Part shown: piece by piece, positions 23,399 through 32,335 of the stretch
Numbering within the stretch: the stretch's first letter is position 1
Layout of the letters: the number at the start of each line of letters is the position of its first letter
Origin: DATBVX01 sp963705495
GTDB lineage: Bacteria > Pseudomonadota > Gammaproteobacteria > Steroidobacterales > Steroidobacteraceae
Reading direction: 5' to 3'
DNA: 64,000 nt
NCBI GenBank assembly: GCA_963705495.1
Contig: CAVPJQ010000010.1
Location: forward strand, 1 to 64,000
Made by a program: the position numbers and the translations under genes
Notes under the pieces: generated by a model
Databases searched by the model: none
Told to the model about the DNA's origin: nothing
Seen by the model: only the letters and a program-made list of their open reading frames with translations

Positions 23399-24055
23399 AT
23401 GAACATGCACCTCGCAGACTATCTGGTCCATGTCTCGAATATCCTGCTGCTCGTGTCTTATTCGGTGCGCGACATTCTGACGCTGCGCTGGTTCGCCGTT
23501 GCGGCGGCCATCGTCGTGATTCCCTACTACGCGGCCCAGCAGATCATGCTCTGGCCGCCGGTCCTCTGGGGCCTGGTGTTCACGGCCATCAATCTCTACC
23601 AGATCGCGCGCATCTACATGGAGCGGCGTCCGGTAGTGCTCTCCGCGGACGAACAGAAGCTCTACGAGCTCGCGTTCAAGTCGCTGCGGCCGCGTGAGTT
23701 CGTGTCACTCGCGCTCACCGGCGAGTGGAAGACTGCTGCGCCGGGCGAGAGCATCCTGCAGGAGGGCGAGCGAGTATCGAGCATCTGCATTCCGATCGCC
23801 GGGACTGCAGAGTTTCGCCACCAGGGCCAGCGCGTAGGAACCGCGGGACCCGGATGCCTCATCGGAACTGCGTTGGCCCTGACCGGTGATCCCTCGCCCG
23901 TCGGCGCCGAGTTCGCCGAGGGTGGCCGCTACATGAGTTGGCCGCTGCCGATCCTGCGTGCATTTCTCGACAAAAGACCTGAACTGCGCGTGACTTTGCA
24001 AGGACTGGTAAATCGCGACCTAGCCCGAAAGCTGCAACACGTGCTTTCACCTTAG
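23399..24055 (+). CDS. Popeye-like membrane protein with cyclic-nucleotide-binding domain
   Basis: The protein has 218 residues. Three membrane helices (about residues 8-22, 27-46 and 48-64) are followed by a cNMP-binding jelly roll, with PGESILQEGERVSSICIPIAG and GPGCLIGTALALTGD as the phosphate-binding-cassette region. The layout is that of bacterial Popeye (POPDC) homologues. The canonical Arg of the cassette is not obvious, so cAMP binding is unproven. ATG 23399 follows GGAGGTTTCC. Confidence 0.72.
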   Translation: MNMHLADYLVHVSNILLLVSYSVRDILTLRWFAVAAAIVVIPYYAAQQIMLWPPVLWGLVFTAINLYQIARIYMERRPVVLSADEQKLYELAFKSLRPREFVSLALTGEWKTAAPGESILQEGERVSSICIPIAGTAEFRHQGQRVGTAGPGCLIGTALALTGDPSPVGAEFAEGGRYMSWPLPILRAFLDKRPELRVTLQGLVNRDLARKLQHVLSP

Positions 24056-24204
24056 TGTCCTCCTACAAACAGTCGAAGGGTTGTCTAGTCTCATTGCGCG
24101 TGACCGACTAAGCTGCAGTACAGATGCCGGCGGTTCCGTGCCGTTGTTGGCCGCCGCTGGCACGAAAAATGTACGTCAATCGCTGACACCTAAAGAGAGG
24201 ATCA

Positions 24205-24408
24205 ATGGCCACTAAACTGGAGAAGACGCTGAAGCGTGAGCTCGAGATCGACGGGCAGTTCTACATGGTCGCGATCTCGCCCGAGGGCCTGAAAGTGACC
24301 GTCAAAGGACGACGCAACGGGATCGAGCTGGCATGGAAGGACGTTGTCAGCGGGCAGGCGGCTCTGACCACTGCGCTGAATGCTTCGCTCGATCAGGCTC
24401 AATCCTGA
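24205..24408 (+). CDS. small conserved hypothetical protein
   Basis: The product has 67 residues and begins MATKLEKTLKRELEIDGQFY; the start has AGAGAGG about 8 bases upstream. It has no signal or membrane segment and two predicted beta hairpins (YMVAISPEGLKVTVKGRRNG). The family resembles short proteobacterial proteins of unknown function. Confidence 0.6.
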   Translation: MATKLEKTLKRELEIDGQFYMVAISPEGLKVTVKGRRNGIELAWKDVVSGQAALTTALNASLDQAQS

Positions 24409-24423
24409 GACCTACTACCAGAG

Positions 24424-24455
24424 CCGGCACGACTTGCGAGCAGCTAGCGTGCCGG
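24424..24455. terminator. hairpin between convergent genes
   Basis: CCGGCACG (24424-24431) pairs with CGTGCCGG (24448-24455). It lies between the 67-aa gene and the aldo/keto reductase, which converge here. Confidence 0.45.
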
Positions 24456-24462
24456 TGCTCCG

Positions 24463-25452
24463 TCAGCGGTCGAGCATCCTCATTCCGATGTCGCTGTACC
24501 GCTCGCCGCTGACTACTCCTCGTGCAAAGTGCTTCTCGAGGAAATCAAGGTCCTGCTGGCTTAGCTCGATTGATGCGGATGCCAGGTTTTCCTCGAGATA
24601 GCGTCGACGCTTCGTGCCCGGAATCGGCACGATGTCGTTGCCCTGATGCAGAAGCCAGGCGAGGGCGAGTTGCACTGCGGAATGGCCCGTTCGAGCGCCC
24701 AACTCCTTCAGCTTGTCGACCAACGCCATGTTGCGATCGAAGTTTTCGCCGCTGAAACGCGGCTGCCCACTGCGGCCATCGTTCTCCGCGCTGTATTCCT
24801 CGGCTCTCTTGACCGCACCGGTGAGGAACCCCCGACCGATCGGTGAATAAGGTACGAAGCCGATGCCAAGCTCGCGACAGGTGGGCAGTACTTCGGTTTC
24901 AACGCCACGTTCCCACAGCGAATACTCGGACTGCAGCACTGAGATCGGGTGTACGGCATGCGCACGTCGCAAAGTGCGCGCACTCGCTTCAGACAGTCCC
25001 AGGTAGCGCACTTTGCCCGCGCTCACTAGCCCGGCCATGGTGCCGACGACATCTTCAATCGGGACCTGTGGGTCGACGCGATGCTGATAGAGCAGGTCGA
25101 TGTGATCGGTCTGCAGGCGATCGAGCGAGCCGTCCACCGCGGCCTTGATGTGCTCCGGCCGACTGTCGAGCCCGCTGACCTTGCCGCCACTTTCGATGTT
25201 GAAACCGAACTTGGTCGCGATCACCACGTGCTCGCGCCGATCATGAAACGCACGGCCCAGCAGTCGCTCGTTATCGAAGGGGCCGTAAACCTCGGCCGTA
25301 TCGAAGAAGTTCACGCCGGCGTCGAGCGCGGCATGGAGTGTGGCGGTCGATTCGGCGTCGTCGCGAGTCCCGTAGACCCAGCTCATCCCCATGCACCCGA
25401 GGCCGAGCGCCGAAACCTCGAGTCCCTGTCTGCCTAGCTTGCGAGGTTGCAT
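24463..25452 (-). CDS. aldo/keto reductase
   Basis: This 329-residue NADPH-dependent reductase of the AKR11/12-13 type has ALGLGCMGMSWVYG, GVNFFDTAEVYGP with the catalytic Asp and Tyr, and ATKFGF with the catalytic Lys. YQHRVDPQVPIEDV and IPGTKRRRYLEEN (cofactor site) are also present. The start ATG 25452 lies directly opposite the MFS gene. The substrate is unknown; it may reduce an aromatic aldehyde or ketone given the neighbours. Confidence 0.9.
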   Translation of the reverse strand: MQPRKLGRQGLEVSALGLGCMGMSWVYGTRDDAESTATLHAALDAGVNFFDTAEVYGPFDNERLLGRAFHDRREHVVIATKFGFNIESGGKVSGLDSRPEHIKAAVDGSLDRLQTDHIDLLYQHRVDPQVPIEDVVGTMAGLVSAGKVRYLGLSEASARTLRRAHAVHPISVLQSEYSLWERGVETEVLPTCRELGIGFVPYSPIGRGFLTGAVKRAEEYSAENDGRSGQPRFSGENFDRNMALVDKLKELGARTGHSAVQLALAWLLHQGNDIVPIPGTKRRRYLEENLASASIELSQQDLDFLEKHFARGVVSGERYSDIGMRMLDR

Positions 25453-25473
25453 GTTCCGGGTGATCCTTCGGCA

Positions 25474-25487
25474 TCCATATATATGGA
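25474..25487. promoter_or_regulatory. AT-rich palindrome in divergent promoter region
   Basis: TCCATATATATGGA is a perfect 14-bp palindrome in otherwise GC-rich DNA, 21 bases upstream of the aldo/keto reductase start and about 110 bases before the MFS start. It may be a -10 region or an operator; no regulator gene is adjacent. Confidence 0.35.
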
Positions 25488-25595
25488 GTAGGGCCGGAGC
25501 GTCCGGCGCCAGTTCAACATATCCACCGTGGACAGCATGAGCAACCCGAAGTTGCCCCGGCGTCGATTTCGCTTTGGATTGAGCGCCGTTTCCGC

Positions 25596-26939
25596 GTGAG
25601 TCGAGTCCCGCGGGTAGCGGGCTTGGGACAGTGGGCCTGGGCGCACACCAACGAGAGCAACTTGAACGCAAACACACAGTTCTACGGCTGGAAGCTCCTG
25701 GGCGTGTTCTGGTTGATGGTATTCCTCAACCTGGGCTTCCCGGTCTACGGCTCCGCGGTCATCAATGCCGCGATGGCCGGTGCGTTGCACTTCGATCGCA
25801 AGACCTTGGGACTGGTGTTCTCCGTCTACATGATCATGTCGGGGCTTCCGGGGCCGCTGGTGGCGATCAGCGTCAACCGGCTGGGCGTGCGCCGCACGCT
25901 GGTCATCGGCAGCGCGTTTGTGATCACAGGCGCAGTGCTCATGGCGACGGTCGTGACGACGGGCCTGCAGGCGGCGCTGGCGTTCGGCGTGCTGGTGGGC
26001 ACCGGCGTAGCGACAGGCGCGGCACTTGCTTCGCAAGCGGGTGTCGCGAAATGGTTCGTGCGCCGCAGAGCCCTGGCGCTCTCGATCATGTACTCCGCCG
26101 GGGCCATTGGGGGCTTCGTGTCGGCGCCGCTGCTCAATCGGGTCATCAATATCGCGGACGGCAACTGGCGGATGGCGTGGTGGCTGGTCGCGGCCCTGTC
26201 CACCTGCGCGGCGATCATCGCAGCACTGTTCGTGAAGGAGCAGCCGTCCGATCTTGGCCAGTTGCCCGATGGGGGCGCTGAGAAGGGGCCGGCGCGGGCA
26301 CGGCCCGTACCTTCGTTCATCACCACTGAGCAATGGACTTATCGCGAAGCGTTGATGACCCCGGCGTACTGGCTGATGGTCTTCTCGCTGGTCGGCGGGA
26401 GCTGCGGCTACACGCTCTATCTCGCACACGGGGTCGTGCATCTCGCGGATCTCGGCCACAGCCGCGCGGTTGGTGCGTGGTCCGTCGGCATCCTGGCAGC
26501 GACGGGGCTCGGCGCCAAGGTGATCGTTGCGCTGCTGGGAGACCGAATCGATCCGCGCTATCTCTGGGCTGCGTTCACGGCGTTCTTCGCGGCGGGCCTC
26601 TACCTCGTGATCGATGCGCGCAGTGAGGTGCAGCTGCTCGCCTTTGCCATCTGTCTCGGCATCGGCTTCGGTGGCGGCGTCGTGTGTCTCATGGCGGTGC
26701 TCAGCAACTACTACGGCGTCAAGGTATTCGCATCGTTGGCAGGGCTCGCGGTCGCGATTCAGACGGTTTCGAGCGCCTTCGCGCCGTACATCGCGGGCGA
26801 GCTATACGACAGTGGCCATGGTTACAGCGGCTCCTTTCTGACGTTCTCAGCCTGGTGCGTGCTCGGCGCAATCGTGCTCTTCGCCGTACCGCCGCCGACA
26901 CGCGGCCTGCGCCGGGTAGCCGCTGCAGAAACGCCATGA
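25596..26939 (+). CDS. MFS transporter, oxalate/formate-antiporter or monocarboxylate type
   Basis: This 12-helix carrier has YGWKLLGVFWLMVFLNLGFP in helix 1 and an MFS signature NRLGVRRTLVIGSA between helices 2 and 3. The two six-helix halves are split by a long charged loop. It probably imports an organic acid or aromatic acid at the inner membrane. The start is GTG 25596; TTG 25662 after GAGAG is also plausible. Its stop overlaps the ligase start (ATGA), so the two are coupled. Confidence 0.85.
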   Translation: MSRVPRVAGLGQWAWAHTNESNLNANTQFYGWKLLGVFWLMVFLNLGFPVYGSAVINAAMAGALHFDRKTLGLVFSVYMIMSGLPGPLVAISVNRLGVRRTLVIGSAFVITGAVLMATVVTTGLQAALAFGVLVGTGVATGAALASQAGVAKWFVRRRALALSIMYSAGAIGGFVSAPLLNRVINIADGNWRMAWWLVAALSTCAAIIAALFVKEQPSDLGQLPDGGAEKGPARARPVPSFITTEQWTYREALMTPAYWLMVFSLVGGSCGYTLYLAHGVVHLADLGHSRAVGAWSVGILAATGLGAKVIVALLGDRIDPRYLWAAFTAFFAAGLYLVIDARSEVQLLAFAICLGIGFGGGVVCLMAVLSNYYGVKVFASLAGLAVAIQTVSSAFAPYIAGELYDSGHGYSGSFLTFSAWCVLGAIVLFAVPPPTRGLRRVAAAETP

Positions 26940-28930
26940 GCGGACCGGTTCGCGAAAGCGACCTGCTGTGGACGCCGGGTCCGGAGCGCATCGAAAACGC
27001 GCTGTTGACACGCTTCCGGCGCTGGCTCGAGAAGGAACACGGGCGCAAGTTCGCGAGCTACGAAGACCTGTGGCGCTGGTCGGTCACCGATCTCGAAGGG
27101 TTCTGGGGCGCCTTGTGGAATTACTTCAAGATCGATGCCTCGCAGCCCTACGAGCGCGTGCTGGCGAGTCGCAAGATGCCGGGCGCCGAGTGGTTTCCCG
27201 GAGCGCGCATCAACTTCGCGCAGCACATCCTGCGCAATGAACGACCGGGTGCGGAAGCGCTGCTGCATTTGAGCGAGCGAGCGCCGCTCACGGAACTCTC
27301 CTGGACCGAGCTCGGTGCCAAAGTGCGCATCCTCGCGACCGAACTGCGCCGGCTCGGCGTGCAACCCGGTGATCGGGTCGCGGCCTACCTGCCGAATATC
27401 CCCGAAGCCCTGATAGCGATGCTGGCGACTACGAGCATTGGCGCGATCTGGTCGAGCTGTGGCCCGGATTTCGGCCCGCGCGGCGTACTCGACCGCTTCA
27501 CGCAGCTCGCGCCGAAGGTACTGATCTGCGTCGATGGCTATCAGTACGCGGGCAAGCAATTCGATCGTCGGCCAGATGTGCGTGACTTCCTACGCCAGCT
27601 GAAGTCGATCGAGCACGTCGTGTATCTGCCGTACCTCGATCGCGAGGATCGCACGCCACTCTCGACGAACACCCTCTTCTGGAGCGATCTGCTCGATAAG
27701 CCCCCGGTGGCCGCGGCGCATTTCAAGTTCGAGCAGGTGCCGTTCAAGTATCCGCTCTGGATCCTCTTCTCTTCCGGCACGACTGGCCTGCCGAAACCGA
27801 TCGTGCACGGCCACGGCGGCATGCTCATCGAGCAGCTCAAGGCGCTGCATTTTCATATGGACTTGCATGCGCGCGATCGCATGTTCTTCTACACCAGCAC
27901 CGGCTGGATGATGTGGAACTACGTGGCGAGCTCGCTGCTCAACGATGTGGTACCGGTGCTTTACGACGGCAATCCGGCGTGGCCGCAGCCCGACCTGCTG
28001 TGGAAGATGGTGGAGGACTCGGGCACGAGCCTCTTCGGTGCGAGCCCCACCTACCAGGCCATCATGGAAAAATCCGGCATCGTTCCGCAGGATCGTTTCG
28101 AATTTTCGAAATTGAAGACGATCCTGCTCGCCGGATCGCCGGTGACGCCCGAATGCCAGAACTGGTTTTTCGAAAACGTGAAGAAAGACTGCTGGGTGCA
28201 GGGCGGGAGCGGCGGCACTGACGTTTGCACCGGGATGGTGGGTGGTGTCGTGACGCTGCCCCTTTATGCGGGCGAGATCCAGGCCCGTTGCCTCGGTGTG
28301 TCGGCGCACGCCTTCAACGAGCGCGGCGAAAGTGTGGTCGATGAGGTCGGTGAGCTCGTGATCACCGAACCGATGCCCTCGATGCCGGTTGCATTCTGGA
28401 ATGACGAGGGTAACAAGCGTTATCTCGAGTCGTATTTCCAGGAGTTTCCGGGCGTCTGGCGGCACGGTGATTTTTTCCGCATCAACAAGCGCGGTGGGTG
28501 TTTCGTGCTGGGCCGCTCCGACGCGACGCTCAACCGCCATGGAGTGCGCATCGGCACTGCGGAAATCTACCGCTCGCTGGTCAATCTCCCCGGGGTCGAG
28601 GATGCCCTGATCGTGAATCTGGATCTGCCGGGCGGGAAGTTCTTCATGCCCTTGTTCGTGAAGCTGGCGGACGGCCTCAAGCTCGATGAGCGCCTGACCG
28701 ATTCGATCCGCGCCCGCCTGCGTAGCGAATACTCGCCCCGCCACGTGCCTGACAAGATCTACCAGGTTGATCTGATCCCGATGACCTTGACGGGAAAGAA
28801 GATGGAGGTTCCCATACGCCGCATCCTGATGGGCGTGCCGCTCGAGAAGGCGGCCAATCGCGATGCGGCTGCCAACCCGCAGGCGCTCGACTATTTCGTC
28901 CACTACGCGAAGACACAGAAAGACTACTAG
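26936..28930 (+). CDS. acetoacetyl-CoA synthetase-like acid-CoA ligase
   Basis: This 664-residue ANL-superfamily adenylating ligase has FWGALWNYFKI near the N-terminus, the P-loop LFSSGTTGLPKPIVHGHGG, WMMWNYV, GGSGGTDVC, the A8 core WRHGDFFRINKRGG with LGRSDATLNR, and a C-terminal GKKMEVPIRR with the catalytic Lys. The family activates acetoacetate, a beta-keto acid. In this context a 3-aryl-3-oxo acid (aroylacetate) is a possible substrate. It is translationally coupled to the MFS gene. Confidence 0.88.
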   Translation: MSGPVRESDLLWTPGPERIENALLTRFRRWLEKEHGRKFASYEDLWRWSVTDLEGFWGALWNYFKIDASQPYERVLASRKMPGAEWFPGARINFAQHILRNERPGAEALLHLSERAPLTELSWTELGAKVRILATELRRLGVQPGDRVAAYLPNIPEALIAMLATTSIGAIWSSCGPDFGPRGVLDRFTQLAPKVLICVDGYQYAGKQFDRRPDVRDFLRQLKSIEHVVYLPYLDREDRTPLSTNTLFWSDLLDKPPVAAAHFKFEQVPFKYPLWILFSSGTTGLPKPIVHGHGGMLIEQLKALHFHMDLHARDRMFFYTSTGWMMWNYVASSLLNDVVPVLYDGNPAWPQPDLLWKMVEDSGTSLFGASPTYQAIMEKSGIVPQDRFEFSKLKTILLAGSPVTPECQNWFFENVKKDCWVQGGSGGTDVCTGMVGGVVTLPLYAGEIQARCLGVSAHAFNERGESVVDEVGELVITEPMPSMPVAFWNDEGNKRYLESYFQEFPGVWRHGDFFRINKRGGCFVLGRSDATLNRHGVRIGTAEIYRSLVNLPGVEDALIVNLDLPGGKFFMPLFVKLADGLKLDERLTDSIRARLRSEYSPRHVPDKIYQVDLIPMTLTGKKMEVPIRRILMGVPLEKAANRDAAANPQALDYFVHYAKTQKDY

Positions 28931-29007
28931 GAGGTGCCGGGTTTAAGTTATTTAGTTATCCCTCCGACCGCCGGACGGATAACTAAATAACTTAAACCCG
29001 GCACCTC
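28931..29007. repeat. perfect 31-bp inverted repeat, MITE/REP-like element
   Basis: Left arm 28931-28961 and right arm 28977-29007 are exact reverse complements over 31 bases, with a 15-base GC-rich loop. The arms hold an AT-rich core (TTTAAGTTATTTAGTTAT) unlike the local DNA. TAGGAG occurs on both sides (28928-28933 and 29008-29013). The left copy includes the ligase stop and the right copy is the ribosome binding site of the next gene. This fits an insertion with a 6-bp target duplication in an operon junction. As RNA it would form a very strong hairpin. Confidence 0.9.
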
Positions 29008-29019
29008 TAGGAGATGACG

Positions 29020-30471
29020 ATGGAAGAAGTTCAACTGTTGATCGGCGACCGCGACGCGGCGGCGGCGAAGAATGCGACTTTCAATCGGCTCAATCCGGTC
29101 ACCGGCGAAGTGGCGACGAAGGCAAGTGCCGCTTCGGTCGAAGACGCCCGCGCGGCCGCGGATGCTGCGGCAGCAGCGTTTCCCAAGTGGGCGGCGCTCG
29201 GCCCGAATGAGCGTCGCAAGCGCCTGTGGAAGGCTGCGGACCTGCTCGAGGCACGAGCGCAGCAGTTCGCAACACTGGGTCTCGCCGAGATGGGGGCCAC
29301 CCAGGGCTGGGGGCACTTCAACGTGCATTTCGCCGCCAATATCCTGCGCGAAGCGGCGGCCATGACGACTCAGGTGACTGGCGAAGTGGTTCCCTCGGAC
29401 GTACCAGGGAGTCTCGCCATGGCGATCCGCCAGCCGGTCGGTGTCGTACTCGGCATCGCGCCGTGGAATGCCGCGATCATTCTCGGCGTGCGCGCCATCG
29501 CCATGCCGCTGGCGTGTGGCAATACGGTGATCCTGAAGGCCTCCGAGGTCTGTCCCGCATCGCATCGCCTGATCGGCACGGTAATGAAGGAAGCGGGAAT
29601 GGGAGGCGGCGTTGTGAACGTGATCACGCACGACCCGAAGGACGCCGAAGCGATTGCGGAAGCACTGATCTCGCATCCGGCCGTGCGACGCGTGAACTTC
29701 ACCGGCTCAACGCGCGTCGGAAAGATCCTGGCGCAAATCGCGGCTAGGTATCTGAAGCCCATCCTGCTCGAACTCGGCGGCAAGGCGCCGCTGGTGGTGC
29801 TCGATGATGCGGACGTCGATGACGCGGTGAATGCCACGGTGTTTGGCGCGTACGCCAACTCCGGGCAGATCTGCATGTCGACCGAACGCGTCATCGTCGA
29901 CGAGAAGGTGGCTGATGAATTCGCCCACAAGCTGGCGAAACGCGTTGCCGCCTTGCCGGTCGGCGATCCGAACAAGGGTGAAGTCGTGATCGGTTCGGTG
30001 GTGGGCAAGCCCACCGTCGAACGAGTGCAGCGCCTGGTCAAGGATGCCGTCTCGAAGGGCGCCAAGGTACTGGTCGGGGGCGAGAGCAACGGCACGGTGA
30101 TGCAAGGCATCGTCGTCGATCGCGTGACGCCGCAGATGCAGTTGTTCCGCGAGGAGTCATTCGGTCCCCAGGTGTCGATCACGCGCGTGAAGTCGGTCGA
30201 TGAAGCAGTGCAGCTCGCCAATGACACGGAGTACGGACTGTCAGCGGCGGTGTTCGGTAAGAATCTCGCACGTGCGCTCGATGTGGCGCGTCGCATCGAT
30301 TCGGGGATCTGTCACGTGAATGGCCCCACTGTGCATGACGAAGCCCAGATGCCCTTCGGCGGCGTCAAGGGCTCGGGTTACGGTCGTTTCGGCGGCAAGG
30401 CCGCGATCGACGAGTTCACCGAGCTGCGTTGGATCACGGTGCAGACGACACCGCGGCACTATCCGTTCTAG
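29020..30471 (+). CDS. aromatic aldehyde dehydrogenase (vanillin/salicylaldehyde type)
   Basis: This NAD(P)-dependent ALDH oxidises aldehydes to acids. The motifs are IAPWNAAIILG, the catalytic Glu in LLELGGKAP, the nucleophilic Cys in NSGQICMSTER, and EESFGP. The C-terminal CHVNGPTVHDEAQMPFGG with RWITVQTTPRHYPF is, as I recall, characteristic of LigV/Vdh/NahF-type enzymes for vanillin, benzaldehydes or salicylaldehyde. I prefer ATG 29020, 7 bases after TAGGAG, over ATG 29014. It follows the inverted repeat and precedes a LigD-like SDR. Confidence 0.88.
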   Translation: MEEVQLLIGDRDAAAAKNATFNRLNPVTGEVATKASAASVEDARAAADAAAAAFPKWAALGPNERRKRLWKAADLLEARAQQFATLGLAEMGATQGWGHFNVHFAANILREAAAMTTQVTGEVVPSDVPGSLAMAIRQPVGVVLGIAPWNAAIILGVRAIAMPLACGNTVILKASEVCPASHRLIGTVMKEAGMGGGVVNVITHDPKDAEAIAEALISHPAVRRVNFTGSTRVGKILAQIAARYLKPILLELGGKAPLVVLDDADVDDAVNATVFGAYANSGQICMSTERVIVDEKVADEFAHKLAKRVAALPVGDPNKGEVVIGSVVGKPTVERVQRLVKDAVSKGAKVLVGGESNGTVMQGIVVDRVTPQMQLFREESFGPQVSITRVKSVDEAVQLANDTEYGLSAAVFGKNLARALDVARRIDSGICHVNGPTVHDEAQMPFGGVKGSGYGRFGGKAAIDEFTELRWITVQTTPRHYPF

Positions 30472-30618
30472 GTGGAGGTTGAGGGCCGGGTAGGGTCCTT
30501 TCCGAGACCGTCGCTGATCATGAGAACACGGAGCGTTTTTCACGGATGCCTGGATCAGGGACGTATCGTACGGCGTCCTGCGGAAAGGTCAGCCAGCCAG
30601 ACTCCGACTGGAATTCGT

Positions 30619-31503
30619 ATGCGGGACCTCGCTGACAAAGTCGTATTCGTGACCGGCGGCGTGAGTGGTCTCGGCCTCGGGATCGCACGCGCATTTTCCG
30701 CAGCTGGCGCGAAAGTCGTGATCACCTACATGCGCGAGGCTCATCGCGATCAAGCGCTGAAGCACTTCGAGGGTACCGCAGGTCGTGTGCATGCGCTCAA
30801 GCTCGATGTCACGGACCGTGCTGCCATCGCGCGCGCTGCCGATGAAGCCGAGCGTGTGTTCGGCAACGTCGATGTGCTCGTCAACAATGCGGGCGTCAAC
30901 GTTTTCGGGCCGATGGACGAGGCGACCTACGAGGACTGGGACTGGATTCTCGGCGTCAATCTCGGCGGCGCGATCAATGGCATCGTGACCTTCATTCCGC
31001 GCATGAAGGCCCATGGCACGGGCGGGCACATCGTCAACGTCGCCTCGATGGCGGCGCTGATCAGCGGGCCGATGGCGGGCATTTACACCACTTCTAAATT
31101 CGGCTTGCGCGGACTTTCGGAATGCCTGCGCGATTGCCTGAAGCCACACGGCATCGGCGTGTCCGTTTATTGCCCGGGTCTCGTGAAGAGCAATATCGGT
31201 GAGGCCACCATCAACCGGCCCGCGCATCTCGCAAACAGCGGCTTCAAGGTGGACGCGGCGACGATGAAGCTCTGGAACGAGCTGCATTCGCCGGGCATGG
31301 ACCCGCTGCAAGCCGGGCAGGCGGTGGTGCGCGGCGTGCAGCGCAACGATGCGTATATCTTCTCTCACCCGGAGCACCGCGAAGACATCGAGCAGATCTT
31401 CAGGGAACTCCTCGCTGCGATTCCCGAAGGAGAGGCAGACCCGGCCCGACTCGCCGTCGAAGAAGCGCGGCGCGCGGAGCTTGCCGCCATTCGCGGACGC
31501 TGA
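30619..31503 (+). CDS. SDR oxidoreductase, LigD-like C-alpha dehydrogenase family
   Basis: This 294-residue classical SDR has TGGVSGLGLG for NAD binding, NNAGVNVFGP, the active-site Ser in VNVASMAA, and Tyr/Lys in YTTSKFG. Segments such as YEDWDWILGVNLGGAINGI and the long C-terminal helical tail (HREDIEQIFRELLAA) resemble C-alpha dehydrogenases of beta-aryl ether catabolism (LigD/L/N/O) as I remember them. ATG 30619 is chosen since the 147 bases upstream show no family sequence. Substrate inferred, not shown. Confidence 0.82.
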   Translation: MRDLADKVVFVTGGVSGLGLGIARAFSAAGAKVVITYMREAHRDQALKHFEGTAGRVHALKLDVTDRAAIARAADEAERVFGNVDVLVNNAGVNVFGPMDEATYEDWDWILGVNLGGAINGIVTFIPRMKAHGTGGHIVNVASMAALISGPMAGIYTTSKFGLRGLSECLRDCLKPHGIGVSVYCPGLVKSNIGEATINRPAHLANSGFKVDAATMKLWNELHSPGMDPLQAGQAVVRGVQRNDAYIFSHPEHREDIEQIFRELLAAIPEGEADPARLAVEEARRAELAAIRGR

Positions 31504-31517
31504 GCCAGGGCTATCCG

Positions 31518-31910
31518 ATGAATACGAAGTTCCTGCTTACCGTAGTAGCGGTCGCCGAACTTGTGACGGGCATCGCGTTGTTGATCGCGCCGTCTGTCGT
31601 CGCTGGATTGCTCCTCGGCGCGACGCTCGACTACCCAGCCGCACTCGTCGTGGGTCGGGTCTCAGGCGCGGCGCTCCTTGCTATCGGTCTCATCTGCTGG
31701 CTGCAGAGAGAGATAAGCGGCGGAGCCGCGCAGACCGGGCTCCTCGTGGGACTGCTGGTGTACAACGCGGCAGTGCCGATTATCCTGGCGTACACCGCCA
31801 AGGTCGACGGTACGCGGGGCATCGGGCTGTGGCCGGCTATCGTGCTGCACTTACTTCTCGCGATCTGGTGCATCGTGATTCTGCGCAAGGCTGCGAAAGC
31901 ATCGTCGTGA
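31518..31910 (+). CDS. four-helix membrane protein of unknown function
   Basis: The product has 130 residues with four hydrophobic segments (FLLTVVAVAELVTGIALLIA, GRVSGAALLAIGLICW, LLVGLLVYNAAVPIILAY and LWPAIVLHLLLAIWCIVIL). The family is not recognised. Its stop overlaps the start of the DUF488 gene, so they are probably coupled. Confidence 0.7.
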   Translation: MNTKFLLTVVAVAELVTGIALLIAPSVVAGLLLGATLDYPAALVVGRVSGAALLAIGLICWLQREISGGAAQTGLLVGLLVYNAAVPIILAYTAKVDGTRGIGLWPAIVLHLLLAIWCIVILRKAAKASS

Positions 31911-32296
31911 TCCGTATCGTCAGGCTTGGAAGTCCGCGAGCGCAGGGTGAGGGCTTGCGCATCGGCACGGTGCGGCGTCCGCCACGGGGCGTACGCAAGG
32001 AAGAGTATGCAGCGAAGAACATCTACGACGTCTGGTTCCCGAACCTGTCGCCGAGCGAAGCGCTGCTGAGGGAGGGGTTGACTGCCGACGATGAAAAGTC
32101 ATGGCGCGCCTTCAAGCGGCGGTTTCAGGCTGAGATGAAAGCTCCGCAACCGAGCCGCGACCTGGATCTGCTCGCAGCACTCTCTCATCACACCAACATC
32201 GCAATCGGCTGTTACTGCGCGGAAGAGGCCCGCTGTCACCGCTCGATCTTGAGAGAACTGCTCGTGCAGCGAGGCGCAGACATCAGGCAGGGTTGA
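31907..32296 (+). CDS. DUF488-family protein
   Basis: This 129-residue protein from GTG 31907 (GTGA overlap with the previous stop) has YDVWFPNLSPSEALL, WRAFKRRFQAEM and the Cys-containing IGCYCAEEARCHRSIL, which match the DUF488 layout. The function is unknown. Confidence 0.8.
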   Translation: MIRIVRLGSPRAQGEGLRIGTVRRPPRGVRKEEYAAKNIYDVWFPNLSPSEALLREGLTADDEKSWRAFKRRFQAEMKAPQPSRDLDLLAALSHHTNIAIGCYCAEEARCHRSILRELLVQRGADIRQG

Positions 32297-32335
32297 AGCC
32301 TGCAATCTGGGCAGCGTTGCTTGGCGCCTGAGCCC

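Noticed and set aside
27590..28903. Long minus-strand open frame (437 codons) opposite the CoA ligase
   Set aside because: It is His/Arg/Glu-rich shadow translation with no domain; the plus strand encodes the complete ANL ligase.
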